From JBLUOA01 sp048060095 (GTDB lineage Bacteria; Pseudomonadota; Alphaproteobacteria; Rhodobacterales; Rhodobacteraceae), in the NCBI RefSeq assembly GCF_048060095.1, contig NZ_JBLUOA010000001.1:682001-746000 (forward strand): a stretch of DNA of 64,000 nt, read 5' to 3'. This document shows, piece after piece, positions 39,474 to 48,653 of this stretch. Position 1 is the stretch's first letter. Each line of letters starts with the position of its first letter. The position numbers and the translations under genes were made by a program. Below the pieces are notes generated by a model. That model had not been told where the DNA came from. It ran no database searches and saw only the letters and a program-made list of their open reading frames with translations.

Positions 39474-40462
39474 CGAAGCGCTACAAGGTTGTCGGGATCG
39501 GCAACGCGATTGTCGATGTGCTGACGCAATCCGACGACAGCTTTCTGGAGCATATGGGCATCCAGAAGGGCATCATGCAGCTTGTGGAGCGAGAGCGGGC
39601 CGAAACGCTATATGGTGCCATGGAAGGCCGTGCGCAGGTGCCGGGTGGGTCGGTCGCGAACACGCTGGCGGGGCTTGGCACGCTGGGGCTGAAGACGGCG
39701 TTCATCGGGCGGGTGCATGACGATGCGCTGGGGCGGTTTTATGCAAAGTCGATGGATGAGGACGGGACCGATTTCGTGAACCCGCCGGTTGCGGGGGGCG
39801 AGCTTCCGACATCTCGTTCGATGATCTTCGTGTCCCCGGATGGGGAGCGGTCGATGAACACATACCTCGGTATCTCCGCAGAGCTGGGGCCGGATGACGT
39901 TTCGGACGATGTGGCGGCTGAGGGGGAGATCCTGTTCCTTGAGGGGTATCTTTACGACAAACCCAAAGGGAAAGAGGCATTCACCGCCGCCGCGCGCGCC
40001 TGTCGGGCCGCCGGGGGCGTCGCGGGGATCGCGTTGTCCGATCCGTTCTGCGTTGATCGGCACCGCGATGATTTCCGCACGCTGGTCGCCGGCGAGATGG
40101 ATTATGTCATCGGCAATCAGGAAGAGTGGATGTCGCTTTACCAGACCGAAACGCTGGAAGACGCGCTGGACCACGCCCATGCGGATTGCAACACGGTGGT
40201 TTGCACGCGGTCAGGCGACCCTGTCGTTCTGATCCGGAGTGAGGAGCGGGTCGAGGTGCCGGTGACGAAGGTGACTCCGGTCGATGCGACGGGCGCGGGC
40301 GATCAGTTTGCCGCCGGGTTCCTGTATGGGCTGGCGACGGGGCAGGCGCTTGAAACATGCGGGCGCATGGGCTGTATCGCGGCGTCAGAGGTTATTCGCC
40401 ACATGGGCGCGCGGCCCAAGGCGGATATCAAGCAGTTGTTTCAGAATGACGGCTTGATCTAA
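39470..40462 (+). CDS. PfkB-family carbohydrate/adenosine kinase
   Basis: A 330-residue ribokinase-family enzyme. The opening YKVVGIGNAIVDVLTQSDDS and the second signature DATGAGDQFAAGFLYGL (catalytic Asp in GAGD near residue 280) are intact. Alphaproteobacterial proteins of this exact type are annotated as adenosine kinase, which makes AMP from adenosine. It starts as ATGA with nth. Substrate is likely adenosine but a sugar is not excluded. Confidence 0.85.
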   Translation: MTKRYKVVGIGNAIVDVLTQSDDSFLEHMGIQKGIMQLVERERAETLYGAMEGRAQVPGGSVANTLAGLGTLGLKTAFIGRVHDDALGRFYAKSMDEDGTDFVNPPVAGGELPTSRSMIFVSPDGERSMNTYLGISAELGPDDVSDDVAAEGEILFLEGYLYDKPKGKEAFTAAARACRAAGGVAGIALSDPFCVDRHRDDFRTLVAGEMDYVIGNQEEWMSLYQTETLEDALDHAHADCNTVVCTRSGDPVVLIRSEERVEVPVTKVTPVDATGAGDQFAAGFLYGLATGQALETCGRMGCIAASEVIRHMGARPKADIKQLFQNDGLI

Positions 40463-40469
40463 GCGCCGG

Positions 40470-41288
40470 CTAGTTCCCAAGCTTTGCGTGGATTTCGTCA
40501 AGGTCGATTTCCCCGGTCGGCATTTTGTTCGATGGATCGTGGAAGTCGTATTTGAACAGGTTGAAATCGCGCTTGTAGATTTCATAGACGAGGTGCCGTG
40601 ACAGGTCGTCGAAATAGTCTTCGACCGGGTGGGCGCGTTTGGGGCCGTGGCCTTCGGATTCATTGAAACGCGGGATGCTCGTCAGGTCGATTGCGTTCGG
40701 CGTTTCAATCGCGTCAAGCACGGATTGCATACCGTCGTTGAACTTCTCAGTGTAGAAAATGTTGTCGTAGCGGCCACCATTGGCGATGAAGGTCGCGACG
40801 TGGCCCGACATGGCGGACCAGTGAATATCCGGGTCCATCGGGCGGCGGAACCGGATTGTGTCGCGCGCGAAGAGCAGGAAGCGGCGGAAGGATTTGATCT
40901 GGTCAAACTCAAAGCCGGTTTCGGGGTCGCCAACCTCAATCCCATATTTCTGGACGAGAAGCGGCACAAGGTTGCCGCGATAGCGTTTGCCGTTGCGCTG
41001 AATGCCGCAAATCTTGTCGAAAAACGAACTGAGGATGCGGGTATAAGGATTGCGCACGCAGGTGAACGAATAGGATTTGTGGGCTTTCACATTCTGTTCG
41101 ATGATCGGTTGGCTGTGTTCCAGCGCCCATTTGTGCAGACCCTTCTGGGCGTCGTGAATGTCGCCGTCAAAAAACTCCCCATGGTCGGAGTAATACATGA
41201 CCTGACCGATCGTCGAACACGCGCATTTGGGGACGACGCGATACACTACGCTTTCGCTTTGCGTCATCCAGGTGCCGGGAAACCCCAT
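40470..41288 (-). CDS. Sulfotransferase family 2 protein
   Basis: A 272-residue PAPS-dependent sulfotransferase. The 5'-phosphosulfate loop is RVVPKCACSTIGQVMYY (a PKxxxT/S-type loop), and the 3'-phosphate site is FTCVRNPYTRILSSFFDK. The pattern resembles eukaryotic chondroitin/HNK-1 sulfotransferases. ATG 41288 follows GGAGG and is preferred to an upstream ATG. It is divergent from a glycosyltransferase, so it may sulfate a surface polysaccharide made by that enzyme; this is inference. Its end is 7 bases from the convergent kinase gene. Confidence 0.82.
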   Translation of the reverse strand: MGFPGTWMTQSESVVYRVVPKCACSTIGQVMYYSDHGEFFDGDIHDAQKGLHKWALEHSQPIIEQNVKAHKSYSFTCVRNPYTRILSSFFDKICGIQRNGKRYRGNLVPLLVQKYGIEVGDPETGFEFDQIKSFRRFLLFARDTIRFRRPMDPDIHWSAMSGHVATFIANGGRYDNIFYTEKFNDGMQSVLDAIETPNAIDLTSIPRFNESEGHGPKRAHPVEDYFDDLSRHLVYEIYKRDFNLFKYDFHDPSNKMPTGEIDLDEIHAKLGN

Positions 41289-41436
41289 CGTAAACTCGCC
41301 TCCGCACTGTCCCAAACCTGCAAATCTGTTGTTGCCGGGCAATGTCTTTCAAAAAAGCAAACAAACCCTGTTTATTCAATCACTCTTCACGTTATCTATG
41401 TAGCAGTTCGCTGGCTACCGGAAGTTTTGGTCCCTA

Positions 41437-43014
41437 ATGGCAAAAATTGCATTCATTCTGCTGTGCCACAAAGACCCCGACGCGATCATCAAACAGGCGG
41501 AGAGTTTGACGGCCGCTGGCGACTGCATGGCGATCCATTTTGATGCCAACGCCAACCCCAAGGATTACGCGCGTATTCAGGCGGCACTTGGCGACAATCC
41601 CAACGTGGTTTTTGCGAAAAAACGTGTGAAATGCGGCTGGGGGGAATGGTCGCTGGTCGAGGCGACCTTGCGCGCGGTTGAAGCAGCGGTCGAGGGGTTT
41701 CCCCGCGCGACGCATTTCTACATGCTGTCGGGCGATTGCATGGCGATCAAATCGGCGGAATACGCCCACGATCTGCTGGATGCCGACGATGTCGATTACA
41801 TCGAATGCTTCGATTTCTTCAAAAGCAACTGGATCAAGACCGGGATGAAGGGCGACCGGCTGATCTATCGTCACTTCTTCAACGAACGGAAGCATAAGGC
41901 GCTGTTTTATGGCGCCTATAATCTACAAAAGAAACTCGGTTGGGAGCGCCCGATCCCGGATGACATTCAGGTCATGATCGGCAGTCAATGGTGGTGTCTG
42001 CGCCGGCGCACGATTGAATGGGTGCTGGAGTTCACGAAATCCCGCCCCGATGTCATGCGGTTTTTCCGCACGACGTGGATACCGGACGAGACGTTCTTTC
42101 AAACCGCCGTGCGCCACCTCGTGCCCGAGGAGGAGATTCGCACCCGCACGCTGACGTTCCTGATGTTCTCGGACTACGGGATGCCGGTCACGTTCTACAA
42201 CGATCACTACGACCTGCTGCTAAGCCAGGATTTCCTGTTTGCCCGCAAGATCAGCCCCGAGGCGCACGAGTTGAAGGCGCGGCTGGGCGCGCTTTATGCA
42301 CAGGAGGGCGTGACGTTCGAAATCTCGAACGAGGGGCGCAGTCTCTACAAGTTCCTGACCGGGCGGGGGCGCTATGGTCGCCGGTTCGCACCGCGGTTCT
42401 GGGAAACCGAAAGCTCGCTGGGCCGGGAACGCGAATTGCTGGTCGTTGCCTGCAAGAAATGGCACGTCGCCAAGCGGCTGGTCGAAAAGGTGCGGCAAGT
42501 GACCAATCTGCCCTCCATCGACTATCTGTTTGATGAGGAGGACACGCCGCTGCCCGACCTTGGCGGCATCCAGACGACGCTGGGCAAACGCACACGGCAC
42601 CGGCGTGCCCTGATGCGGATGCTGTTTGACTATTACGACACGAACCGCCTGCTGATCTGCCTTGACCCCAGTAATATCGACCTGATGCACGATTTCTACG
42701 CGGACCGAAGCACGACCCGGCTGCTTGAGATTGAATGCGACTTCACCGACGATTACCTGATTGGCCACGCAAAGCGGGTCGGGCTGGCAGCGGAACGCAC
42801 GCCTGATGAAACGATCAACCGACTTTTGCCGACAATCCGCTATGACGTGCTGTTTGAGAGTGAGCGATTGCGTGACGCGAATTTCCCGGATTACCATCGC
42901 ATCCGGGAATGGGCGTCGGTCGATGAAAACGCTGCTCCGCTGGCGAAGTTTCTGGACCTGCCGCCCGACAAAGCCCGCGACGTTGCCGCGACGGATCATC
43001 TATTCGCTGACTAA
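41437..43014 (+). CDS. Core-2/I-branching type glycosyltransferase with DUF5928 domain
   Basis: A 525-residue enzyme. Residues 1-250 form the beta-1,6-N-acetylglucosaminyltransferase-like domain (FILLCHKDPDAI, HFDANANPKD, FYMLSGDCMAI, QWWCLRRRTIEWVL). Residues about 260-525 are an extra domain found in this bacterial group (DUF5928), with TRHRRALMRMLFDYYDTNRL in it. It probably adds a sugar to a cell-surface glycan. It is divergent from the sulfotransferase and 11 bases before the HIT gene. Confidence 0.85.
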   Translation: MAKIAFILLCHKDPDAIIKQAESLTAAGDCMAIHFDANANPKDYARIQAALGDNPNVVFAKKRVKCGWGEWSLVEATLRAVEAAVEGFPRATHFYMLSGDCMAIKSAEYAHDLLDADDVDYIECFDFFKSNWIKTGMKGDRLIYRHFFNERKHKALFYGAYNLQKKLGWERPIPDDIQVMIGSQWWCLRRRTIEWVLEFTKSRPDVMRFFRTTWIPDETFFQTAVRHLVPEEEIRTRTLTFLMFSDYGMPVTFYNDHYDLLLSQDFLFARKISPEAHELKARLGALYAQEGVTFEISNEGRSLYKFLTGRGRYGRRFAPRFWETESSLGRERELLVVACKKWHVAKRLVEKVRQVTNLPSIDYLFDEEDTPLPDLGGIQTTLGKRTRHRRALMRMLFDYYDTNRLLICLDPSNIDLMHDFYADRSTTRLLEIECDFTDDYLIGHAKRVGLAAERTPDETINRLLPTIRYDVLFESERLRDANFPDYHRIREWASVDENAAPLAKFLDLPPDKARDVAATDHLFAD

Positions 43015-43025
43015 GGAAGACAGAC

Positions 43026-43406
43026 ATGGCCTATACCTACGACGATCAGAACATCTTTGCGAAAATCCTGCGCGGAGAGATTCCGAACGACACGGTTATG
43101 GAAACCGACCACACGCTCGCGTTTCGGGACATTGCGCCGCAAGCACCAGAGCATGTGCTGGTGATCCCAAAGGGCGCCTATGTCAGCTATGACCATTTCG
43201 CAAGCGAGGCGAGCGATGCCGAGATCGCGGATTACACCCGCACCATTGGTGCGATCTGCAAGCAGTTGGGCGTCGATCTGGGTGGCGACGGCATGGGTTA
43301 CCGCCTGATTTCAAACGCGGGCACTGCGGGCGTTCAGGATGTGCCGCATCTACATGTCCATATCCTGTCGGGACGTCCGCTTGGGCCAATGCTGATGCGG
43401 GCGTAG
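43026..43406 (+). CDS. HIT-family nucleotide hydrolase
   Basis: A 126-residue histidine-triad protein. The catalytic HLHVHIL is at 108-114, and FAKILRGEIPNDTVMETDHT is the typical start. The family hydrolyses adenosine-phosphoramidates (Hint type). AGGAAGAC precedes the ATG. Confidence 0.93.
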   Translation: MAYTYDDQNIFAKILRGEIPNDTVMETDHTLAFRDIAPQAPEHVLVIPKGAYVSYDHFASEASDAEIADYTRTIGAICKQLGVDLGGDGMGYRLISNAGTAGVQDVPHLHVHILSGRPLGPMLMRA

Positions 43407-43408
43407 CG

Positions 43409-44344
43409 TTAGGCGCTGCGGGATGAGGTGAGGGCGAGGAATGCGTCCTCAAGGTCCGGTTCCTCGGTGCGGATGTCCCGAATGCCAAGGCCCGCGGCGC
43501 TTGCGGCCTGAAGTACGGTATCTGCTGTCATCTCTGACGTGCGATAGCTGAAGGCAAGCATTCCCCCGGCGCGAGGCTCCATCGTGACACCATCCGGCAG
43601 GCTAACCTTGGCCTTCGGGTTTTCCGGCGTAATCAGCAGGGTTTTCTGATCCATCCGGCCAACGAGGGCAGAGGTCTTATCCTGCACCACGACTTCGCCA
43701 TGGTTGATGATGGCGATTTCGTCGCACATCTCCTCCGCCTCTTCCAGATAATGCGTTGTCAGGATGATAGTCATGCCCTGATCGTTCAGTTTGCGCACGT
43801 TCTGCCACAGCATCTGGCGCAGTTCGATATCGACGCCTGCGGTCGGTTCATCCAGCACCAGAACTTGCGGATGATGCACCAAAGCCTTGCCCAGCAACAA
43901 CCGGCGTCGCATCCCGCCGGACAGGTTGCGGGCATAGGCTTCGGCCTGATCGGTCAAGCCGACGAGGGCGAGGATTTCGTCGCTTTTGCGCTGGGATTTC
44001 GGCACGCCATAGAGGCCCGCCTGCACTTCAAGCGCGGCGCGAGGCGAAAAGAACGGGTCCATGTTCAGTTCCTGCGGCATCACCCCGATGGCAGCGCGGG
44101 ATTGGCGGGGATTCACGTCTTGGTCAAAGCCCCAGATCCGCACCGCGCCCGAGGTTTTCAGCACCAACCCGGCAAGGATGTTGATCAGCGTCGATTTACC
44201 TGCACCATTCGGCCCCAGCAACCCGAAGATCGACCCCTCCGGAATCGCCAGATCGACCCCCTTCAGCGCCTGTTTCGGCGGCTGGTTGCCGCTGGCGGCG
44301 TAGGTTTTCACCAAGCCTTCGATCTCGATCGCATTTGCGGTCAT
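43409..44344 (-). CDS. ABC transporter ATPase without adjacent permease
   Basis: A 311-residue ATPase of the ABC-2/multidrug (CcmA-like) class. Walker A GPNGAGKSTLINILAG is near residue 40, signature LSGGMRRRLLLGKALVH near 140, Walker B VLVLDEPTAGVD near 160, and switch histidine in LTTHYLEEAEEMCDEI. The C-terminal domain (250-311) is the usual short extension. Normally an ABC-2 permease lies directly downstream; here the gene ends 3 bases from the convergent HIT gene, so the partner must be elsewhere. Confidence 0.9.
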   Translation of the reverse strand: MTANAIEIEGLVKTYAASGNQPPKQALKGVDLAIPEGSIFGLLGPNGAGKSTLINILAGLVLKTSGAVRIWGFDQDVNPRQSRAAIGVMPQELNMDPFFSPRAALEVQAGLYGVPKSQRKSDEILALVGLTDQAEAYARNLSGGMRRRLLLGKALVHHPQVLVLDEPTAGVDIELRQMLWQNVRKLNDQGMTIILTTHYLEEAEEMCDEIAIINHGEVVVQDKTSALVGRMDQKTLLITPENPKAKVSLPDGVTMEPRAGGMLAFSYRTSEMTADTVLQAASAAGLGIRDIRTEEPDLEDAFLALTSSRSA

Positions 44345-44441
44345 TCAGGTGCCCCTTCCGGCTTGCCCGTGCTGCGCGGGCTGCTATCATGCCCCCGATT
44401 TACGACGCGCGACTGCGCAGGACAACCAGATCGGACGCCCC

Positions 44442-44624
44442 ATGACACCAGACGCCCCCGAAACCGAGATTGTCGATACCTACCGTGTGGCCTGTGACGG
44501 CAGCGGCGAAGCGCTGGGGCATCCCCGCGTCTGGTTGATGATCCCGCTGGACAAGGGCTGGGTCGAATGTGGCTATTGCGACAAACGGTTCGTTCACAAG
44601 GACCACGCGGACGCCGCAACATAA
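44442..44624 (+). CDS. Small zinc-finger protein (zf-CHCC type)
   Basis: A 60-residue protein of the zf-CHCC family. The ligands are in VACDGSGEALGHPRVWL (Cys and His) and WVECGYCDKRFVH (two Cys). The fold is that of the NDUFS6 subunit of mitochondrial complex I; bacterial versions are often free-standing. ATG 44442 begins MTPDAPETEIVDTYRV. It stands between the ABC ATPase and polA. Confidence 0.85.
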   Translation: MTPDAPETEIVDTYRVACDGSGEALGHPRVWLMIPLDKGWVECGYCDKRFVHKDHADAAT

Positions 44625-44690
44625 GCGCTGCGCAATGCGCCCCGGCGCGATCGGGCGCAGGCGCGCCTGATGGATGACGGGGGGATTACT

Positions 44691-47483
44691 ATGCAATTCG
44701 GAAAAGGGTGCCATCTGCACCTGATCGACGGGTCGGCCTTTATTTTCAGGGCATACCACGCGCTGCCGCCGCTGACGCGCAAATCCGATGGCTTGCCGAT
44801 TGGCGCGGTTGCGGGATTTTGCAACATGCTGTTCAAGTTCGTTGAGGACGCGAAGGGCGATGACGCGCCGACCCATGTCGCAGTGATCTTTGACCATTCG
44901 GGCAAGACCTTCCGCAACGATCTTTATGATAAATACAAGGCGAACCGCCCCCCGGCGCCCGAAGACCTGAAACCACAGTTCCCGCTGACCCGCGACGCGA
45001 CCCGCGCGTTCAATATCCCCTGCATCGAGATTGAGAACTTTGAGGCTGACGACATCATCGCAACCCTCGCCCGGCAGGCGCGGGAGGCCGGCGGGCGTGT
45101 GTCGATCATCAGTTCTGACAAAGACCTGATGCAACTGGTCGGCGGCGGGGTCGAAATGATCGACCCGATGAAGGTGAAAAGAATTGACTCCGAGGGTGTT
45201 GAGGAGAAGTTCGGCGTCGGGCCAGAACGCGTGGTTGATGTGCAGGCGCTTGCTGGCGATAGCGTCGATAACGTGCCGGGCGCGCCGGGGATCGGGATCA
45301 AGACGGCGGCGCTGCTGATAAACGAATACGGCGATCTTGAAACGCTATTGGAGCGGGCGGAAGAGATCAAACAACCGAAGCGCCGACAAGCCCTAATCGA
45401 CAATGCCGATCTTATTCGCATTTCAAAACAATTGGTTAAGCTGGATCAGGGTATGGAGCTTGACTTCACCCTCGACGATCTGGAGGCGCGAGAGGCTGAG
45501 GCGGACACGCTGCTGGGTTTCCTGGCAGAGATGGAGCTTCGCACGCTGTCCAAGCGCGTCGCCGACCAGATGGGGGTTGAGGCGCCGACGATCTCTGACG
45601 CGCCCGCCGCCGCCGATGTGGCGATGCCGGACGCCGTGCCGTTCGACGCGGATGCCTATGAATGGGTCAAGGACCGCGCCGCGCTCGACGCGTGGATCGA
45701 CCGTATTTACGCGCGCGGCTACGTCGCGGTTGATACTGAAACGACCGGGCTGAACGAAATGCGCGCTGGCCTTGTCGGGATTTCCCTGTCGGTTGAACCG
45801 GGCGAAGCCTGCTACATCCCCCTGACCCATCTGGCAGAGGCGGGGGATGACCTGTTCGCCTCGGATAAACTGGCTGACGGGCAGATGGATTTCGACGAAG
45901 CGCTGGCCGCGCTGAAGCCGATGCTGGAAGATGCGTCGATCCTGAAAATCGGCCAGAACATGAAATACGACGCCAAGATTTTCGCACGCCACGGCATCAC
46001 CGTCGCACCAATTGATGACACGATGCTGATGTCCTACGCGATGCATGCCGGGCTGCATAATCACGGCATGGATTTGCTGAGCGAGCGGTATCTGGAACAC
46101 ACGCCGATCCCGATCAAACCCCTGCTGGGCAGCGGCAAGTCCGCGATCACCTTCGATAAGGTCAAAGTCGATGACGCGGTGAAATACGCCGCCGAAGATG
46201 CCGACATCACGCTGCGCCTGTGGCAAACGCTGAAACCGCAAATGCATCAAAAGCAGGTCACGACGGTCTACGAAACGCTGGAACGCCCGCTGGTGCCGGT
46301 GCTGGCGCGGATGGAGATGGCGGGAATCAAGGTCGACCGCGATACGCTATCGCGCATGTCAAACGCGTTTTCGCAAAAGATGGCGGGGCTGGAGGCGGAG
46401 ATTCATGAACTCGCCGGAGAGACGTTCAATGTCGGCTCTCCCAAGCAGCTTGGTGAAATCCTTTATGACAAGATGGGGATTGAAGGTGGAAAGAAAGGGA
46501 AAACAGGGGCTTACTCGACCGGTGCGGATGTTTTGGAAGACCTTGCGACCGAACACGAACTGCCCGCGCGCGTGCTTGATTGGCGGCAGTTGAGCAAGCT
46601 GAAATCGACCTATACGGATGCCTTGCAGGAGCATATCCACCCGGATACCGGACGGGTGCATACCTCATACTCCATCGCGGGGGCGAGCACGGGGCGGCTG
46701 GCCTCAACCGATCCGAACTTGCAGAATATTCCGGTCAGAACCGAAGAGGGCCGGCGGATAAGAGAGGCGTTCGTCGCTGAAGATGGCAAGGTGCTTGTCA
46801 GTCTCGACTACAGTCAGATCGAACTGCGCATCCTTGCCCATATCGCCGGGATCGACGCGCTGAAGCAGGCATTCAAGGACGGGCAGGACATCCACGCCAT
46901 GACCGCGTCCGAGATGTTTGACGTTCCGATGGAGGACATGACGCCGGAAATCCGACGGCAGGCGAAAGCGATCAATTTCGGGGTGATCTACGGCATCTCG
47001 GGCTTTGGCCTTGCGCGGAATTTGCGGATACCGAGAAAAGACGCGCAGGACTTCATCGACCGGTATTTTGAACGGTTCCCCGGCATCCGCGCCTATATGG
47101 ACGACACGGTGAAATTCGCCAAGGAAAACGGATATGTCCAGACGCTGTTCGGGCGCAAGATCAATACGCCTGAGATTAATGCGAAGGGGCCACATGCGGG
47201 CTTCTCAAAGCGGGCGGCGATCAATGCGCCGATCCAAGGGACCGCAGCGGATGTGATCCGGCGGGCGATGATCCGAATGGACGACGCGATTGCCGATCTG
47301 CCCGCGAAAATGCTGCTTCAGGTTCATGATGAGTTGATCTTTGAGGTTGAGGAAGGCGCCGTCGATCAAACGATCGAACGGGCGCGGGACATCATGGAAG
47401 GGGCCGCGATGCCCGCCGTCAAGATCGACGTGCCGCTGGTCGTCGACGCGGGGCAGGGGGCGAACTGGGCTGAGGCGCACTAG
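44691..47483 (+). CDS. polA: DNA polymerase I
   Basis: A 930-residue repair and replication polymerase. Residues 1-290 form the 5'-3' exonuclease (DHSGKTFRNDLYDKYKANR, SSDKDLMQLVGG). The 3'-5' exonuclease (about 330-510) retains its acidic residues: VAVDTETTGLN, QNMKYDAKIFA, and KYAAEDADITLRLW, so proofreading is expected. The polymerase domain has motif A VSLDYSQIELRILAHI, motif B RRQAKAINFGVIYGIS and motif C LQVHDELIFE. ATG 44691 follows GGGGGA. Confidence 0.97.
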   Translation: MQFGKGCHLHLIDGSAFIFRAYHALPPLTRKSDGLPIGAVAGFCNMLFKFVEDAKGDDAPTHVAVIFDHSGKTFRNDLYDKYKANRPPAPEDLKPQFPLTRDATRAFNIPCIEIENFEADDIIATLARQAREAGGRVSIISSDKDLMQLVGGGVEMIDPMKVKRIDSEGVEEKFGVGPERVVDVQALAGDSVDNVPGAPGIGIKTAALLINEYGDLETLLERAEEIKQPKRRQALIDNADLIRISKQLVKLDQGMELDFTLDDLEAREAEADTLLGFLAEMELRTLSKRVADQMGVEAPTISDAPAAADVAMPDAVPFDADAYEWVKDRAALDAWIDRIYARGYVAVDTETTGLNEMRAGLVGISLSVEPGEACYIPLTHLAEAGDDLFASDKLADGQMDFDEALAALKPMLEDASILKIGQNMKYDAKIFARHGITVAPIDDTMLMSYAMHAGLHNHGMDLLSERYLEHTPIPIKPLLGSGKSAITFDKVKVDDAVKYAAEDADITLRLWQTLKPQMHQKQVTTVYETLERPLVPVLARMEMAGIKVDRDTLSRMSNAFSQKMAGLEAEIHELAGETFNVGSPKQLGEILYDKMGIEGGKKGKTGAYSTGADVLEDLATEHELPARVLDWRQLSKLKSTYTDALQEHIHPDTGRVHTSYSIAGASTGRLASTDPNLQNIPVRTEEGRRIREAFVAEDGKVLVSLDYSQIELRILAHIAGIDALKQAFKDGQDIHAMTASEMFDVPMEDMTPEIRRQAKAINFGVIYGISGFGLARNLRIPRKDAQDFIDRYFERFPGIRAYMDDTVKFAKENGYVQTLFGRKINTPEINAKGPHAGFSKRAAINAPIQGTAADVIRRAMIRMDDAIADLPAKMLLQVHDELIFEVEEGAVDQTIERARDIMEGAAMPAVKIDVPLVVDAGQGANWAEAH

Positions 47484-47526
47484 GAATGCCGCACGATCAC
47501 CGCTATCACGTCGATCCATCAGCCGC

Positions 47527-48210
47527 CTAGTGCCGGTGCTTTTCCTGCGCGTAGAAATCCGACAGAAGCTTTCCACGTTCCGGTCGGAAGCGGGTGAGGG
47601 TTTCCATCCGTTTGATCCGATCAATGCGGAACATACGGAAATCATTGCGTAATTCGCACCATCCAACCAGCGTCCAGACCTTACCCCAGAACCATAGACC
47701 CAACGGGCGCACGTTGCGTTCGGTCGGGGTGCCATCGGCATCGGCGTAGGACAGGCGCAGGCGATTATGTGCCTCGGTCGCCGCATCAAGCGCGTCGATG
47801 CGCCAGCGAAGTTCGTCGTTCATTTCGGGCATCGACATGGCGTGAACGGGCACGGCGGCGGCACGGTCGCGGGCCTCTTCCGGCAGGACGGCGTCGATCT
47901 TGACCAAGGCCTCTTGCGCGGCTTCGGCCATCGCGGCACCGCCCCACGCACGGATCAAGCGTGCGCCGGCGACCAGCGCCGTGATTTCGGCCGTCGTAAA
48001 CATCAGCGGCGGCAGGTCATAGCCCGCGCGCATCAGGTAGCCGACCCCGGCCTCTCCATCTATCGGGACGCCGGAGCCGATTAGGTCTGCAATATCGCGG
48101 TAGATCGTGCGCTCGGACACTTCAAGCTTGTCCGAAAGCGTTTTCGCCGTCGTCAACCGACCGCCCCTCAGCAGTTGAACGATCTGGAAAAGGCGGTCGG
48201 CCCTGCGCAT
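47527..48210 (-). CDS. YafY-family HTH/WYL-domain regulator
   Basis: A 227-residue regulator. Residues 1-60 are a DeoR-like HTH (LFQIVQLLRGGRLTTAKTLS, SERTIYRDIADL), and about 130-210 the WYL domain (RPLGLWFWGKVWTLVGWCEL, DFRMFRIDRI) that binds nucleic acids or small ligands. It is 2 bases downstream of the VOC gene, so they are co-transcribed. Confidence 0.9.
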   Translation of the reverse strand: MRRADRLFQIVQLLRGGRLTTAKTLSDKLEVSERTIYRDIADLIGSGVPIDGEAGVGYLMRAGYDLPPLMFTTAEITALVAGARLIRAWGGAAMAEAAQEALVKIDAVLPEEARDRAAAVPVHAMSMPEMNDELRWRIDALDAATEAHNRLRLSYADADGTPTERNVRPLGLWFWGKVWTLVGWCELRNDFRMFRIDRIKRMETLTRFRPERGKLLSDFYAQEKHRH

Positions 48211-48212
48211 GG

Positions 48213-48593
48213 TCAGGCGGCCTCGAACATTCCGATGGAATTGCCGTCGGGATCGGTGCCGTAGGTAAATCGGCCGAAGGGAATCTTTACGGGGTCGTCG
48301 GCCGTTACATCGCCTCCGGCGTCGCGAAAGCGCGCGACGGTCGCCTCGAGCGTATCCGGGACCGCTAGGTGCACGGTCGGGCCGGTTCCGCTGGGTGCGG
48401 GCTTGCCCGGATAAAGGTGGCCGCCGATACCGGTCGCAAAGTCGGCTGTTGGCAGCATTGCAATCGGATTGGGGCCGGTGTCGTCGATGCTGAGGTCGTA
48501 TTGAAAGACCGTGCCGTAGAATTTCATGGCTTTGTTCAGGTCCGAAACGGGGATTTCGGCCCAGACAAGGGCGTGTTGCGGTTTGAAGGTCAT
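48213..48593 (-). CDS. VOC/glyoxalase-fold protein
   Basis: A 126-residue vicinal-oxygen-chelate protein with two beta-alpha-beta-beta-beta repeats: ALVWAEIPVSDLNKAMKFYG at the start and YGTDPDGNSIGMFEA at the end. Such proteins bind a metal and act on diverse small molecules, including antibiotics; the metal ligands are partly conserved (E near the end not seen). It is paired with the WYL regulator, which may control it. Confidence 0.85.
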   Translation of the reverse strand: MTFKPQHALVWAEIPVSDLNKAMKFYGTVFQYDLSIDDTGPNPIAMLPTADFATGIGGHLYPGKPAPSGTGPTVHLAVPDTLEATVARFRDAGGDVTADDPVKIPFGRFTYGTDPDGNSIGMFEAA

Positions 48594-48653
48594 CGGCGTG
48601 TTCCTTTGTTGTTGATGGAACAGCTATCGCACAGTGCTCCTGACAGCATTGTG

